Part shown: piece by piece, positions 1 through 9,143 of the stretch | Position numbering within the stretch: position 1 is the stretch's first letter | Layout: every line of letters begins with the position of its first letter | DNA from: Sabulibacter ruber | Lineage (GTDB): Bacteria > Bacteroidota > Bacteroidia > Cytophagales > Hymenobacteraceae | DNA: 64,000 bases | Reading direction: 5' to 3' | NCBI RefSeq assembly: GCF_017355955.1 | Contig: NZ_JAFFID010000001.1 | Location: 2,418,001-2,482,000, forward strand | The notes under the pieces: model-generated | The model's input: only the letters and a program-made list of their open reading frames with translations | Databases searched by the model: none | What the model was told of the DNA's origin: nothing | Position numbers and translations under genes: made by a program

Positions 1-2
1 CA

Positions 3-692
3 GAATACCTCTGGGACTTCGGTGACGATAGCGAGCAGTCCCTCCAGTCCAACCCCACGCACATTTACTCCAAGAAAGGCGACTACCTGGTTACACTCAC
101 AGTGAAGAGCAATGGCCAGACCAGCACCTTCCAGGACTCTGTGTATGTGCTGGGGCCTAACATCAAAATTGACGGCGATTTCACCGATTGGGAACACGTG
201 GCCTACACCCACACCAATAACGAGGGCACCGGCGGTACCCTGTTGGCCGTGAAAACCTTTGCCTCTGCCGGACACCTCAACTTCTACTTAGAAGGCACTC
301 AAGACTTCTCGCTGGCAGTAATGGACCTGTACCTGGATGCCGACAACAACCCCGAAACCGGATTTAAAACCTGGATGTATCCAGCCGCTTCTGGCGCCGA
401 TTTCCTCTTTGAGGGCAACCCTACTGGGGGCAGTGTCTTTGCGCACGTGGGTCCCGGCAATGGCTGGTCCTGGAACGAGGTAGCCAACTTTGGTGAGCGC
501 ATGCAGTTCTCGGCCATCAAAACCGTTGGTGGGAAAAAAGTGGTGGAGTTCTCCATCAAGCGCGAAGGTTTGGGCAGCATGAGGAATGCCGCTAATTTCG
601 CCATCCTGGAAATGAACTCCGGCTGGACTGAGGTGGGCAACATTCCTCACAGCCAGCAGGCCAGCTCTAAGTTTGCCTCCATAGATTTATAA
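3..692 (+). CDS. PKD-domain secreted protein, C-terminal part (truncated by window start)
   Basis: The reading frame is open from the first bases of the window, so the gene starts upstream. The first ~35 visible residues end a PKD domain: they hold the typical WDFGDD motif, then THIY and GDYLVTLTV. After a short linker comes a domain of about 165 residues beginning IKIDGDFTDW, which resembles the CBM9/DOMON-like beta-sandwich found at the C-terminus of many Bacteroidota surface and polysaccharide-related proteins. It probably binds sugar or protein outside the cell. There is no sorting-signal tail in the last residues. The N-terminal catalytic or anchoring part is missing, so the overall function cannot be told. 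A palindrome follows 28 bases after the stop. Confidence 0.7.
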   Translation, partial: EYLWDFGDDSEQSLQSNPTHIYSKKGDYLVTLTVKSNGQTSTFQDSVYVLGPNIKIDGDFTDWEHVAYTHTNNEGTGGTLLAVKTFASAGHLNFYLEGTQDFSLAVMDLYLDADNNPETGFKTWMYPAASGADFLFEGNPTGGSVFAHVGPGNGWSWNEVANFGERMQFSAIKTVGGKKVVEFSIKREGLGSMRNAANFAILEMNSGWTEVGNIPHSQQASSKFASIDL

Positions 693-720
693 TCACCAGT
701 TACCTCCTACCCTGATCAGG

Positions 721-754
721 ATTTGGGCTTATCTTCCTGAAAACAGGCCCAAAT
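721..754. repeat. 3'-end palindrome family member
   Basis: Imperfect palindrome with arms ATTTGGGC and GCCCAAAT around a TTCCTGAAAA-type centre, 28 bases after the preceding stop codon. It matches the recurring intergenic palindrome (GTTTTAGGCCTGTTTTC-like) seen throughout the window. It may act as a terminator. Confidence 0.55.
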
Positions 755-831
755 CCCGGCTGTGTGTCCGTCTGTTCCAGAACCGGCACCGGGTGCTTCG
801 TTCGTTTTGTTCCAACCAACTCCCCTGCTTC

Positions 832-2373
832 ATGGCCTTAAATTCTACTCCCCCGCCCCTCTGGAAAAGCATTGCTGCGCTGTGCCTCTTGCTTACGGTG
901 CATTTAACCATCTCTCCTTCGGTTCTTGCCCAAAACCGGAAAATCACTTACGTGGAGAGTTCAGAGGATTTTGCCAACCCCGAGAGAGGCTTTTACCTGG
1001 CCTCCGGGGGCAAACCCGGCACGCTCTCTGCAGAGGAATTGGTGAAGCTGAGAACCCTTCCCGCTAATCAGAACATTAACAACAGCGCCAAGTACTCGGC
1101 CAAACTCTCGTTGGTGTACCGCGGCTACCTGCTCGCTGATTTCAAAAACAAGCCGCTCAGCCCTGAATTCCTGGAAAACCTGCAGAAGGATCTGGACGCT
1201 ACCAGAACAGCGGGTATGAAAATGATTCTGCGGTTTGCGTACACCAATGACACCAAAGCCGGCGACTGCAAAGACGACTACAAAATTTGCCCACCATACG
1301 GCGATGCGCCCAAAGCTATTGTGCTGCAGCATATCTCTCAGCTGAAACCGGTTTTCCAAAAGAACGCCGATGTCATTGCCGTACTGCAACAAGGCTTTAT
1401 TGGCATCTGGGGCGAGAATTACTTTACAGATTATTTCGGGGATGCCTCTACCAACGGCCTGGGCGTAGTGGCAGACAGCAGTTGGCAAGACCGCAACGAC
1501 ATGCTGAAAGCCTTGCTGGATGCTTTGCCTCAGGACCGCATGGTGCAGGTAAGAACGCCCCAGATCAAGCAGCGGTTTGTGTACGGCCCCAAAGCTCCGG
1601 TGACCTCGGCGGCTATCACGGAGCAGGAAGCATTTACCAACGCAGACCGTGCGCGGGTAGGCTTGCACAATGACTGCTTTTTGGCCAGCGAAGATGATTA
1701 CGGCACTTTCTATGACTACGGCAACTCTTCCTCCAAAAGAGGCCCGGCCAAAGAAACGCTCCGTAAATACTTTGAAGCCGAAAGCAAGTACGTTGCCGTA
1801 GGCGGAGAAACCTGCGACAACGCCTATAGCCCCCAGAACGATTGCGCTCCCGCCGGACGCGCCGAGCAGGAAATGGCCGCTATGCACTACAGCTATCTCA
1901 ATAGTTCTTACAACAACCAAGTGAATAATGACTGGGTAACCGGCGGCTGCATGGACAACATCAAACGTCGGTTAGGCTACAGGTTCACCTTGAAATCAGC
2001 CGCTTTGCCGGAAAAGGTTAGAAAAGGAAGTTCGTTGCCAATTGCTCTACAGCTGGAAAACGTAGGCTTCGCCGCTCCCTTCAACCCACGTTCTGTGCAG
2101 GTGGTATTACGGCATAAGAAATCGGGGCAAACGTATGCGCTGCCCTTGAGTACAGAAATCAGGAGATGGTTTCCGGGCCAGATCACCGTTTCGGAGGAAA
2201 TCCCCTTGCCCTCTAACCTGCAGAAAGGCGAGTACGATGTGCTGCTTCATCTGCCAGATGGCTACGAGAGCCTCGCCAAGCGTCCTGAGTACAGCATCAG
2301 GTTCGCCAACAACGATGTCTGGGAAGAGAACACCGGCTATAACCGCTTGAATCATACCATCAAGGTGAATTAA
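832..2373 (+). CDS. DUF4874/DUF4832 domain protein, secreted
   Basis: A protein of 513 residues when started at the ATG at 832. A GTG 39 bases upstream is also in frame, but the ATG start gives a clean signal peptide (hydrophobic stretch about residues 14-33, ending VLAQ). The segment FANPERGFY just after the mature start is the hallmark of the DUF4874 domain, and the C-terminal third fits DUF4832. These paired domains are widespread in Bacteroidota and other bacteria and resemble a glycoside-hydrolase-type TIM barrel followed by a beta-sandwich. No enzyme activity has been established that I can cite. It is monocistronic, between palindromes on both sides. Family assignment is fairly sure; function is unknown. 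Confidence 0.75.
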   Translation: MALNSTPPPLWKSIAALCLLLTVHLTISPSVLAQNRKITYVESSEDFANPERGFYLASGGKPGTLSAEELVKLRTLPANQNINNSAKYSAKLSLVYRGYLLADFKNKPLSPEFLENLQKDLDATRTAGMKMILRFAYTNDTKAGDCKDDYKICPPYGDAPKAIVLQHISQLKPVFQKNADVIAVLQQGFIGIWGENYFTDYFGDASTNGLGVVADSSWQDRNDMLKALLDALPQDRMVQVRTPQIKQRFVYGPKAPVTSAAITEQEAFTNADRARVGLHNDCFLASEDDYGTFYDYGNSSSKRGPAKETLRKYFEAESKYVAVGGETCDNAYSPQNDCAPAGRAEQEMAAMHYSYLNSSYNNQVNNDWVTGGCMDNIKRRLGYRFTLKSAALPEKVRKGSSLPIALQLENVGFAAPFNPRSVQVVLRHKKSGQTYALPLSTEIRRWFPGQITVSEEIPLPSNLQKGEYDVLLHLPDGYESLAKRPEYSIRFANNDVWEENTGYNRLNHTIKVN

Positions 2374-2385
2374 GCGCATGTTTCG

Positions 2386-2418
2386 TTTTGGGGCTGTTTT
2401 GAAGAAATCAGGCCAAAA
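2386..2418. repeat. 3'-end palindrome family member
   Basis: TTTTGGGGCTG and CAGGCCAAAA arms around a TTTTGAAGAAAT centre, 12 bases after the stop codon of the DUF4832 gene. Same family as the other GTTTTAGGCC-type palindromes. Confidence 0.5.
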
Positions 2419-2577
2419 AAGCACAGCCTCTGTTATTGGGGGTGAATAGTCTCAGCGACTACCTGAAAATACGCTTCAACCAAGATTCTCCCCTTGAGGG
2501 GAGAATCTGTGGTAAGCAGACGCACTTAACGGTGTTTAACAGCATCCTTCAATTTCAGAGTTCATGTTCAACAAAAA

Positions 2578-2633
2578 GCCCGATGCCGTTTCGGGACAGT
2601 TTTTCAGAAAACTGCCCCGAAACGGCATCGGGC
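2578..2633. terminator. Bidirectional hairpin terminator
   Basis: A long, nearly perfect inverted repeat (GCCCGATGCCGTTTCGGG arm, one mismatch) with a TTTTTCAGAAAA centre, between two convergent genes. The centre matches the recurring 3'-end palindrome, extended here by a GC-rich outer stem. Confidence 0.75.
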
Positions 2634-2654
2634 TTTATCGGCCTTAAATGTTTG

Positions 2655-4094
2655 CTACGCCTTCACGTTAGTAGTACCGCCGCCTTGCAAGGTTAGCTCT
2701 ACCGGTTTGTTATGCTGCCAAGCCCCCACAGTGAAATCAGGCACGTCAATGGAGTTGGAGCGGTTGGCTACTGACCACTCACTCAACGGAGCTACGGCGC
2801 TCCACAGGGCGGCATCGTATACGTCCTGATCCAGGGGCAGGCCGTTGCGCAGGCAATCTACCAGGCGCCATTCCATCAAGAAATCCATGCCGCCGTGCCC
2901 GCCAATTTTCCTAGCCATTTCGCCTAGCTTCTTGGTAAGAGGCGGGGTGTATTGTTCTTCAATTTTGGCGAATTCCTCTTTGGACAGCCAATCGTGCCCG
3001 GTGGCGATGCGAGCCGGATCTGGCCACTTCTGGGCCATGGCTTTGGAACCGCTGACCAGGTGAATACGGGAGTAAGGCCGCGGCGAAGACACATCGTGCT
3101 GAATCATGATGGTGCGGCCCTTTTTAGTGCGGATGGTGGTGGTATTCATATTCCCCCGAAAATTCATCTGCGCGAAATCCTGGTAGAAGTTGTCTTTAGA
3201 GGCCAGTTCCTTCGCCCTGGCACCCATGTTGAAATCATTGGAGGAGACAGATACCAGGTAATCCATCTGGTCGCCCCGGTTAATATCCATCACCTGGCAG
3301 ATAGGCCCCAACCCGTGCGTAGGATACAAGCTTCCGTTGCGCCCGTTCTCTTTCAGGCGCCACATGTTGTAGTAGGCCTCTTCGGTATCGCTGGTCTTGG
3401 CAAAATTCAAGTCTATGAGGTTATGGATGTAGGCCCCCTCGCCGTGCACAATCTCCCCGAAAAATCCTTGCCGGGCCATGTTTAGGGTGAGCATCTCAAA
3501 AAAATCATAGCAGCAGTTCTCCAGCATCATGCAATGCTTTTTGGTGCGCTCAGAGGTTTCCACCAGCTGCCAGCATTCCTCCAGGGTTTTCGCGGCGGGC
3601 ACTTCCACGGCCACGTGCTTGCCGTGCTCCATGGCATACACCGCCATGGGCGTGTGCAGGTGCCAGGGCGTGGCAATGTACACCAGGTCAATATCATTGC
3701 GGTTGCACAGCTCCTTCCAGGCGTCTTCCTTACCTGAATAGGTGGTTGGTTTATGGTTGGAGCCCTCTATCTTCTTTAAGGTAGCTGCAACCCTGTCTGG
3801 TCTTATGTCACAGAGAGCATTGATCTCCACCCCATCAATATGGTTCATCCGGACTACTGAGGCTGGCCCACGCATGCCCAGCCCAATATAACCTACCCGC
3901 ACTTTGTCCATGCGGGGGGCGGCATACCCGCTCATGTTAAAGTGCTGTCGGTGCGATTTTTTAGCCTGCGCCTGAATCTGGTCAAGGGAAGTTGCGGCTG
4001 CGGAGGAGGCACAGCCACTCACAAAACCTGTACTGGCTAGTCCTACGCCCGCCAGACCGGCTAACTTTAAAAAGTCTCTCCTGTTAGTACTCAT
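2655..4094 (-). CDS. Gfo/Idh/MocA family protein, GH109-like
   Basis: A protein of 479 residues. The N-terminus has a twin-arginine signal (NRRDFLKLAG) and a Cys at 28 after a hydrophobic run, so export by Tat, perhaps as a lipoprotein, is likely. A Rossmann NAD-binding site follows (VGYIGLGMRGPA, residues 68-79). The conserved segments WHLHTPM and EVPAAKTLEECW and the length match glycoside hydrolase family 109, whose founding members are NAD-dependent alpha-N-acetylgalactosaminidases. Many relatives are only annotated as oxidoreductases, so the exact substrate is inferred. It is the last gene of a leftward cluster with kinase, nucleotidyltransferase and NagB genes, which supports a role in releasing N-acetylhexosamines. 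It lies 173 bases from its upstream neighbour. Confidence 0.8.
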   Translation of the reverse strand: MSTNRRDFLKLAGLAGVGLASTGFVSGCASSAAATSLDQIQAQAKKSHRQHFNMSGYAAPRMDKVRVGYIGLGMRGPASVVRMNHIDGVEINALCDIRPDRVAATLKKIEGSNHKPTTYSGKEDAWKELCNRNDIDLVYIATPWHLHTPMAVYAMEHGKHVAVEVPAAKTLEECWQLVETSERTKKHCMMLENCCYDFFEMLTLNMARQGFFGEIVHGEGAYIHNLIDLNFAKTSDTEEAYYNMWRLKENGRNGSLYPTHGLGPICQVMDINRGDQMDYLVSVSSNDFNMGARAKELASKDNFYQDFAQMNFRGNMNTTTIRTKKGRTIMIQHDVSSPRPYSRIHLVSGSKAMAQKWPDPARIATGHDWLSKEEFAKIEEQYTPPLTKKLGEMARKIGGHGGMDFLMEWRLVDCLRNGLPLDQDVYDAALWSAVAPLSEWSVANRSNSIDVPDFTVGAWQHNKPVELTLQGGGTTNVKA

Positions 4095-4267
4095 AGATGT
4101 GTTTCTTTATGGGGTGAAAGAGCAAAACGTGGTTCAGAAGTAAGATAAGCGGTAGAATTGCGTGAGAAGAAGCCAAGAGGAAATTCACCGGAGTGCCCCA
4201 CCGCTTGGGGCCAATTCTCCCCAAAGTAGCCCCTAAACGCAACAAACTGCCACCTGGCGCAGAATCG

Positions 4268-4918
4268 CTATAGGAACTGCAGTTCGCCGAAGTACTCTGG
4301 CAAGTGGAAATCTGGGGCAGCAGCCCAGATGCGGTTCCAGGTTAGGTAATGCGGGGTGGGCAGATCATCGCCGCATTTATAAAAGTTCACCCTGCACTGC
4401 TGCTCATGCAAAGACCCAAACTGGTGGAAGCAGAACACCTCTTCCGGAATTACCAGCGTCAGTTCCCATTTCACCGGGGTGTCTGAAGTAGCGGCATCGC
4501 CCACTGTCATTTGAGCATACCGCTTTATCTCTCTGATCACTGCCTCTGACAAGAACCGGCGGTTTTCTTTTTCTGGGCCGTAAGCCATTAAGCAGGAACC
4601 AAGGCTATTGAACTCCAAATTGTAGTAGGCTTTTTCCTGGTTGAAGGCAATGAAAAGCTCCACGCAACTGTCTTTGTACACCGGGTCATTGGTGCGGCGG
4701 AACACGGCCCTGATGGCCTCCTCCTCCACATAGAACTTTACAAACAGACAGTCCTTGCTGTGGGCAACCGAGAAGAACACCTGTGGTTTGTAGTTGTAAG
4801 AGGGCCATGACACGGCGTCAATGGCATTCTTTTCCAGCTTATCTAACAGCTCAGACACTTCGGCTAAGGGCGTGTCTTTCTGGAGCAAAGGCAAATACGG
4901 CACTTCCAGCTGTTTCAT
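4268..4918 (-). CDS. CBM9-like carbohydrate-binding family protein
   Basis: A protein of 216 residues from the ATG at 4918. A longer frame begins at 4978 but would run into the upstream kinase gene. Segments such as VYKDSCVELFIAF, YYNLEFNSLGSCLMAYG and KWELTLVIPEE are typical of the carbohydrate-binding-module-9-like proteins of Bacteroidota, a beta-sandwich of about 200 residues that binds sugars. No signal peptide is seen, so it may be cytoplasmic. It starts only 7 bases after the stop of the kinase gene, so the two are surely co-transcribed. This places it in the amino-sugar cluster. What it binds is not known. Confidence 0.7.
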   Translation of the reverse strand: MKQLEVPYLPLLQKDTPLAEVSELLDKLEKNAIDAVSWPSYNYKPQVFFSVAHSKDCLFVKFYVEEEAIRAVFRRTNDPVYKDSCVELFIAFNQEKAYYNLEFNSLGSCLMAYGPEKENRRFLSEAVIREIKRYAQMTVGDAATSDTPVKWELTLVIPEEVFCFHQFGSLHEQQCRVNFYKCGDDLPTPHYLTWNRIWAAAPDFHLPEYFGELQFL

Positions 4919-4925
4919 GGCTCGT

Positions 4926-6074
4926 TCAGGCTTTTGAGGTGATTTCTGACAGCCGGGTTTCCTGCACCACCTTTTCAATGATTTCCTGGAACTGCGGAAG
5001 CTTCGCCTCCAACTGCCGAACCAACTGAAACTGCGCTCTGCAGCGTTGCAGGTTGTGCTCAGGGAAGTGGATTTTATAGTAATGGTCGCCCTCCAGGTAA
5101 TCGGTCAGGAACCGCAACCCCATGATAAAAGGCAGCAGCAGCACGCCGTGCGTGAGCGAGGCGATTTCCTGGTCCGTCAATGAACTGCTGGTTTCCTCCA
5201 AGAACCCTTTGGCAAATCCCTCAAACAGCGAAACGTCTACCTGAATCTTCTCCAACTGCGGCTCATCTTCTGGAGCGGTGTTGACCGTGGTCCTGATCGC
5301 GTCCCCGAAATCATAGGCCACGTAGCCAGGCATGACCGTATCCAGGTCTATCACACACTGGGCTTTGCCGGTTTGGTCTAATAAGACGTTGTTGAATTTA
5401 GTATCATTGTGGGTGATGCGCAACGGCAGCTCGCCGCGTTCCCCCATGTGGTAGATGGTGCTCATGGCTTCGGCTTTCTCTTCCACAAACCCAATCTCAG
5501 GGCCGGTTTCGTGTACCCTGCTCACCGCATCTTTGGCCACGGCCTCCTTAAAGAGCCGGAGCCGATTTACCACGTTGTGAAAGTTAGGGATGGTATCGTG
5601 CAGCAGTTCCACAGGTAAGTCAGCCAACAGCGCCTGGAAACGGCCAAATGCCTTGCCACCTTCATAGGCTTGCTGCGAAGTACTTACCAGGTCAAAACTG
5701 TTGGTACCTTCCAGAAAGTAGTACATACGCCAGTAATTCCCCTTGTCATCTTGGTAAAACCATTTCTGGTCCAGGGTAGGAATGAGGGTAAGCACTTCTG
5801 CCGAAGGTTGGGTTTCTGAGGTGTTTTCCAGTTTTTGGCGCAAATGCGTGGTCACTACATGAATGTTCTCCATCAGGGCCGGCACGTTCTTGAAAACGTG
5901 GTGGTTCACCCGCTGCAACAGGTAATCCGGGCAGTCGGGCTGGGCATTTGCCACATGGTAGGTGTCATGGATATGCCCCGAGCCGTGCGGCACAACGGAG
6001 GCGGCAGCCCCTTGCAGGTTGAACCGGGAAACGATGAACGATAACGTAGCGTCTTGTCCTGCTGTTTGTACCAT
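4926..6074 (-). CDS. Aminoglycoside-phosphotransferase-fold sugar kinase, N-acetylhexosamine 1-kinase-like
   Basis: A 382-residue protein when started at the ATG at 6074, which sits right behind the stop codon of the upstream nucleotidyltransferase. A longer frame to 6131 would overlap that gene. The early VPHGSGHIHDTYHV segment is the nucleotide-binding loop. HNDTKFNN (about residue 220) is the catalytic loop, and VIDLDTVMPG with DFGD is the metal-binding part. These match the NahK-type N-acetylhexosamine 1-kinases, which phosphorylate free GlcNAc or GalNAc at C1. Paired with the adjacent sugar-1-phosphate nucleotidyltransferase it could form a salvage route to a UDP-sugar. Family is sure; substrate is inferred. 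Confidence 0.8.
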   Translation of the reverse strand: MVQTAGQDATLSFIVSRFNLQGAAASVVPHGSGHIHDTYHVANAQPDCPDYLLQRVNHHVFKNVPALMENIHVVTTHLRQKLENTSETQPSAEVLTLIPTLDQKWFYQDDKGNYWRMYYFLEGTNSFDLVSTSQQAYEGGKAFGRFQALLADLPVELLHDTIPNFHNVVNRLRLFKEAVAKDAVSRVHETGPEIGFVEEKAEAMSTIYHMGERGELPLRITHNDTKFNNVLLDQTGKAQCVIDLDTVMPGYVAYDFGDAIRTTVNTAPEDEPQLEKIQVDVSLFEGFAKGFLEETSSSLTDQEIASLTHGVLLLPFIMGLRFLTDYLEGDHYYKIHFPEHNLQRCRAQFQLVRQLEAKLPQFQEIIEKVVQETRLSEITSKA

Positions 6075-6075
6075 C

Positions 6076-6993
6076 TTATATGCTGTTAACGGGGGTGTTC
6101 CAAAGATTTTCTGGGTAGGTCCCGGCCTCAATGAGCTTTCTAAGGGCTTCCACCACCAAGGGCTTGTCAGCGGGATAGGTCACCCCAAACCATTTCTCCG
6201 GGGTAGGCAGTACTTTCACCTGCGTGGCACCTTCTTTTACCAACTTATCCAACACTAGGGGCAGAAAGAATTCCGCCTTGGGCAGGTGGGCCTTTTCCCA
6301 CAGGAACCCTTCCAGGTATTTCCCAAAGTAAGGCAGCAAGGAAGGCGCAAAGCCCATGAGGTTCATAGATACCATCTGGTCTGGGGCCAAGGAAATGGGT
6401 TGCTGATCAGGGCCAATGGCGACAATGCCGTCCTGGGTTTTCTCTATATGAGTCTGTTCCGTGATGCTCACCAGGTTCCCGCCGGTATCCACTTCACAGA
6501 TGCCTCTTGACACCGCGCCGTGCTCAGACAGCGTGTTGGCCAACAGATAGCCTACCAAACCGCATTCTTGCCCGCTTTTAAGAAAATCTGCCATGATCTG
6601 GAAAGACTGGTAACCATAGAAATCATCGCCGTTGATGACCGCAAAAGGCTCTGTGAGCTTACCTGCAGCCACCCAAACGGCGTGCGCGGTTCCCCAGGGC
6701 TTCACCCGGTCCTGAGGCACCGAAAAACCTTCCGGTAGTATATCCAGCTCCTGCAACACAAAATCCACCTCTATCCTCCCGCTGAACTTATCCTGCATGG
6801 CGGCTTTAAACTCGGCTTCAATTGACTTCCGGATGATGAAAACAACCTTCCCGAAACCTGCCTTAATGGCATCATAGATGGAATAGTCAATGATGGTTTC
6901 TCCGTTAGGCCCAAAGGCCTCTATCTGTTTCAGGCTGCCGTACCGGGTAGCCATACCGGCCGCCAGGACCAGCAGCGTTGGTTTTATATCCAT
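6076..6993 (-). CDS. Sugar-1-phosphate nucleotidyltransferase
   Basis: A 305-residue protein with the nucleotidyltransferase signature LAAGMATRYGSLKQ at residues 10-23 and the metal-binding NGDDFYG segment. WGTAHAVWVA is the usual uridylyl/thymidylyl-transferase region. The fold joins NTP and a sugar 1-phosphate to give an NDP-sugar. The neighbouring NahK-like kinase makes a sugar 1-phosphate, so a UDP-HexNAc (or UDP-glucose) pyrophosphorylase role is likely but not proven. It lies 81 bases downstream of nagB, and its stop abuts the kinase start, which suggests coupled translation. No hexapeptide-repeat acetyltransferase domain follows, unlike GlmU. Confidence 0.8.
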   Translation of the reverse strand: MDIKPTLLVLAAGMATRYGSLKQIEAFGPNGETIIDYSIYDAIKAGFGKVVFIIRKSIEAEFKAAMQDKFSGRIEVDFVLQELDILPEGFSVPQDRVKPWGTAHAVWVAAGKLTEPFAVINGDDFYGYQSFQIMADFLKSGQECGLVGYLLANTLSEHGAVSRGICEVDTGGNLVSITEQTHIEKTQDGIVAIGPDQQPISLAPDQMVSMNLMGFAPSLLPYFGKYLEGFLWEKAHLPKAEFFLPLVLDKLVKEGATQVKVLPTPEKWFGVTYPADKPLVVEALRKLIEAGTYPENLWNTPVNSI

Positions 6994-7074
6994 TGCAAAC
7001 CGAAGTCTATTTTTGTATTGATTTGTAGATTGTAACCTGATTCCTAAGACTCAAGGTGAATTGCCACCTCTGCC

Positions 7075-8988
7075 TTAGAAAGTGTAGCGTTTAAAGGCTT
7101 CTATGGCTTCGTACTCAGTCAAGCCAAGTTTATCGTAGATTCTGGCAGTGGCCCGGTTCCTTTCCTCAGCTCGTTGCCAGAACTCCCGTTTGTCATTGCC
7201 GGGGAAAACCGGGCTGTCTTTCTGCGATTGATGCTTGAAAATAGCCTTGCGTTTCCGCAATAGTTCTTCCGGGCTGATGGGCACCGCCATTTCAATGTCT
7301 TCAATGTCCCACTCCTGCCAGGCCCCGCGGTAAAGCCAGACGTAGCAGTCCTGCATCCAAGACTCCTGCTTCAGGCGGTCTATTGCTTCCAGAATAGCAT
7401 TCAGGCATACCCGGTGCGTTCCGTGGGGATCTCTTAGGTCGCCGGCAGCAAAGATTTGTTGTGGCTTAATCCTGGTCAGCAGCTCTACCACCACCTGCAC
7501 ATCTGCTTCGCTTAACGGCTTCTTTTTCACTTGACCAGTTTCATAGAACGGCATGTTCATAAAATGCACGTTCTCCTTCTTTACTCCGCAGAAGCGGCAA
7601 GCAGCCATAGCTTCACCCTGCCTGATTAAACCTTTAATGCTCTGCACTACCTCTGTATCCTCAGCTCCTAGCTTTTTCTGCTGCAGAAACGTTTCTACGG
7701 CGGTGTGAATCTTCCGGAACTCATCCCTGGCGAATCCCAACTTTTGGGAAAGGCCCAAAGCGAAGTCTGCGAAACGTTGGGCATCATCATCAAAAACAGC
7801 AATGTTGCCCGAGGTCTGGTAAGCTACATGCACGTCATGACCCTGGTCTACTAACCGCAGCAAAGTACCGCCCATGGAAATGACATCATCATCTGGGTGA
7901 GGACTGAAAACCAGGGAAGTTTTAGGAAAAGGATTGGCGCGTTCCGGCCGATGTTGATCTTCAGCGCCAGGTTTGCCACCCGGCCATCCGGTAATGGTGT
8001 TCTGAATAGAGGTATGTACCTGTATATTCAGCCGGTAGGCAGAACCTTCCTGTACCAGCAAATCTGTTAAGCCCCAGGTACGGTAGTCTTCATCTGTGAG
8101 CTTCAAGAGGGGCTTATTTGCCTGCAAACTAAGCCAGATGACTGCCCGGCGTATCAAGTTTTGGTCCCACTCACATAAGCCTACGAGCCAAGGAGTCTTA
8201 ATGCGAGCAAGCTCAGTGGCGGCCCATTGGTCTAAGACCACGCTCACGTGCGAATGTTGTTGCAAAAAGGAAGCGGGCACTTTCTCAGTGATCTTTCCTT
8301 CTACCATGTGCCGTACAATCCGGGCCTTGCCTTCACCCCACGCCAGCAAAAAAATCTGTCGGGCTTTCATGATAGTGCCTATACCCATGGTAAGGGCTCG
8401 CAACGGAACAAATTCTTCTTTGATGAAGTCTTTAGCGGCATCTGCAATGGTAAGCGATTCCAACTTTACCAGACGTGTATGGGAGGCTAATCCAGAGCCT
8501 GGCTCATTGAACCCAATATGCCCGGTGCGGCCAATCCCTAATAATTGCACATCAATACCACCGGCTTCCTCAATCTGGCGCTCATAGGCAGCACAGTACT
8601 CCGCTACTTTTTCAATGGCAAGTGCCCCATCTGGGATATGGATGTTTTCTGGCAAAATATCCACGTGCCTGAAAAAATGCTCCTGCATGAAATACACATA
8701 ACTCTGCAGGGCATCTGGTTGCATAGGATAATACTCGTCCAGATTAAAAGTAATGACGTTCCTAAAACTCAGGTTCTCTTCTAGATGAAGGCGCACTAAC
8801 TCCTTATACACTCCAATAGGAGAAGACCCGGTAGCTAAGCCCAACACGGCCATCTCGCCATTTTCCTGTTTGTTTAGGATAATGTCGGCAATAACCCGGG
8901 CCACATGTTTGCACCCTTCTTCAGGGCTGTCAAAAATGGTAACCGGAAGCTTCTCAAAGGTGGTATTAGAAAAGGTTAATGTTTCCAT
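7075..8988 (-). CDS. nagB: Glucosamine-6-phosphate deaminase fused to a PIG-L (LmbE-like) deacetylase domain
   Basis: A 637-residue two-domain protein from the ATG at 8988 (a TTG lies two codons upstream). The N-terminal ~270 residues are NagB, with GLATGSSPIGVYKEL and the active-site GIGRTGHIGFNEPGSG; it turns glucosamine 6-phosphate into fructose 6-phosphate and ammonia. From about residue 350 a PIG-L/LmbE zinc-deacetylase domain begins (FSPHPDDDVISMGG, later DPHGTH). This fusion is common in Bacteroidota. The second domain could remove N-acetyl groups from GlcNAc-type substrates, which would feed the first; that link is inferred. It is the first gene of the leftward amino-sugar cluster, behind an intergenic region with two operator-like palindromes. 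Confidence 0.93.
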   Translation of the reverse strand: METLTFSNTTFEKLPVTIFDSPEEGCKHVARVIADIILNKQENGEMAVLGLATGSSPIGVYKELVRLHLEENLSFRNVITFNLDEYYPMQPDALQSYVYFMQEHFFRHVDILPENIHIPDGALAIEKVAEYCAAYERQIEEAGGIDVQLLGIGRTGHIGFNEPGSGLASHTRLVKLESLTIADAAKDFIKEEFVPLRALTMGIGTIMKARQIFLLAWGEGKARIVRHMVEGKITEKVPASFLQQHSHVSVVLDQWAATELARIKTPWLVGLCEWDQNLIRRAVIWLSLQANKPLLKLTDEDYRTWGLTDLLVQEGSAYRLNIQVHTSIQNTITGWPGGKPGAEDQHRPERANPFPKTSLVFSPHPDDDVISMGGTLLRLVDQGHDVHVAYQTSGNIAVFDDDAQRFADFALGLSQKLGFARDEFRKIHTAVETFLQQKKLGAEDTEVVQSIKGLIRQGEAMAACRFCGVKKENVHFMNMPFYETGQVKKKPLSEADVQVVVELLTRIKPQQIFAAGDLRDPHGTHRVCLNAILEAIDRLKQESWMQDCYVWLYRGAWQEWDIEDIEMAVPISPEELLRKRKAIFKHQSQKDSPVFPGNDKREFWQRAEERNRATARIYDKLGLTEYEAIEAFKRYTF

Positions 8989-9098
8989 AAGCAACGAGGA
9001 TTAGAAAAGCGTAACCAGAAGAGAGGAAATCATCATTTTTGATTTCTTATCTAAACATAGAAACATTAAATAAGAATAACAAAGAAAATCATCATAAA

Positions 9099-9112
9099 TG
9101 TGTTCGAACACA
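9099..9112. promoter_or_regulatory. Candidate operator 1 (TGTGTTCGAACACA)
   Basis: A perfect 14-base palindrome with a central TTCGAA, 111 bases upstream of the nagB start. The form is that of a GntR- or LacI-type repressor site. The regulator is not in the window. Confidence 0.55.
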
Positions 9113-9129
9113 CTTAAAAAAGTTTTATT

Positions 9130-9143
9130 TGTGCACGAACACA
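9130..9143. promoter_or_regulatory. Candidate operator 2 (TGTGCACGAACACA)
   Basis: Matches operator 1 in 12 of 14 positions. The centres are 31 bases apart, about three helical turns, so both would face the same side of the DNA. This spacing supports cooperative binding by one regulator. Confidence 0.5.

Noticed and set aside
961-1920. A 319-residue minus-strand frame within the DUF4832 gene
   Set aside because: Valine-rich shadow frame; the plus-strand gene has a signal peptide and family motifs.
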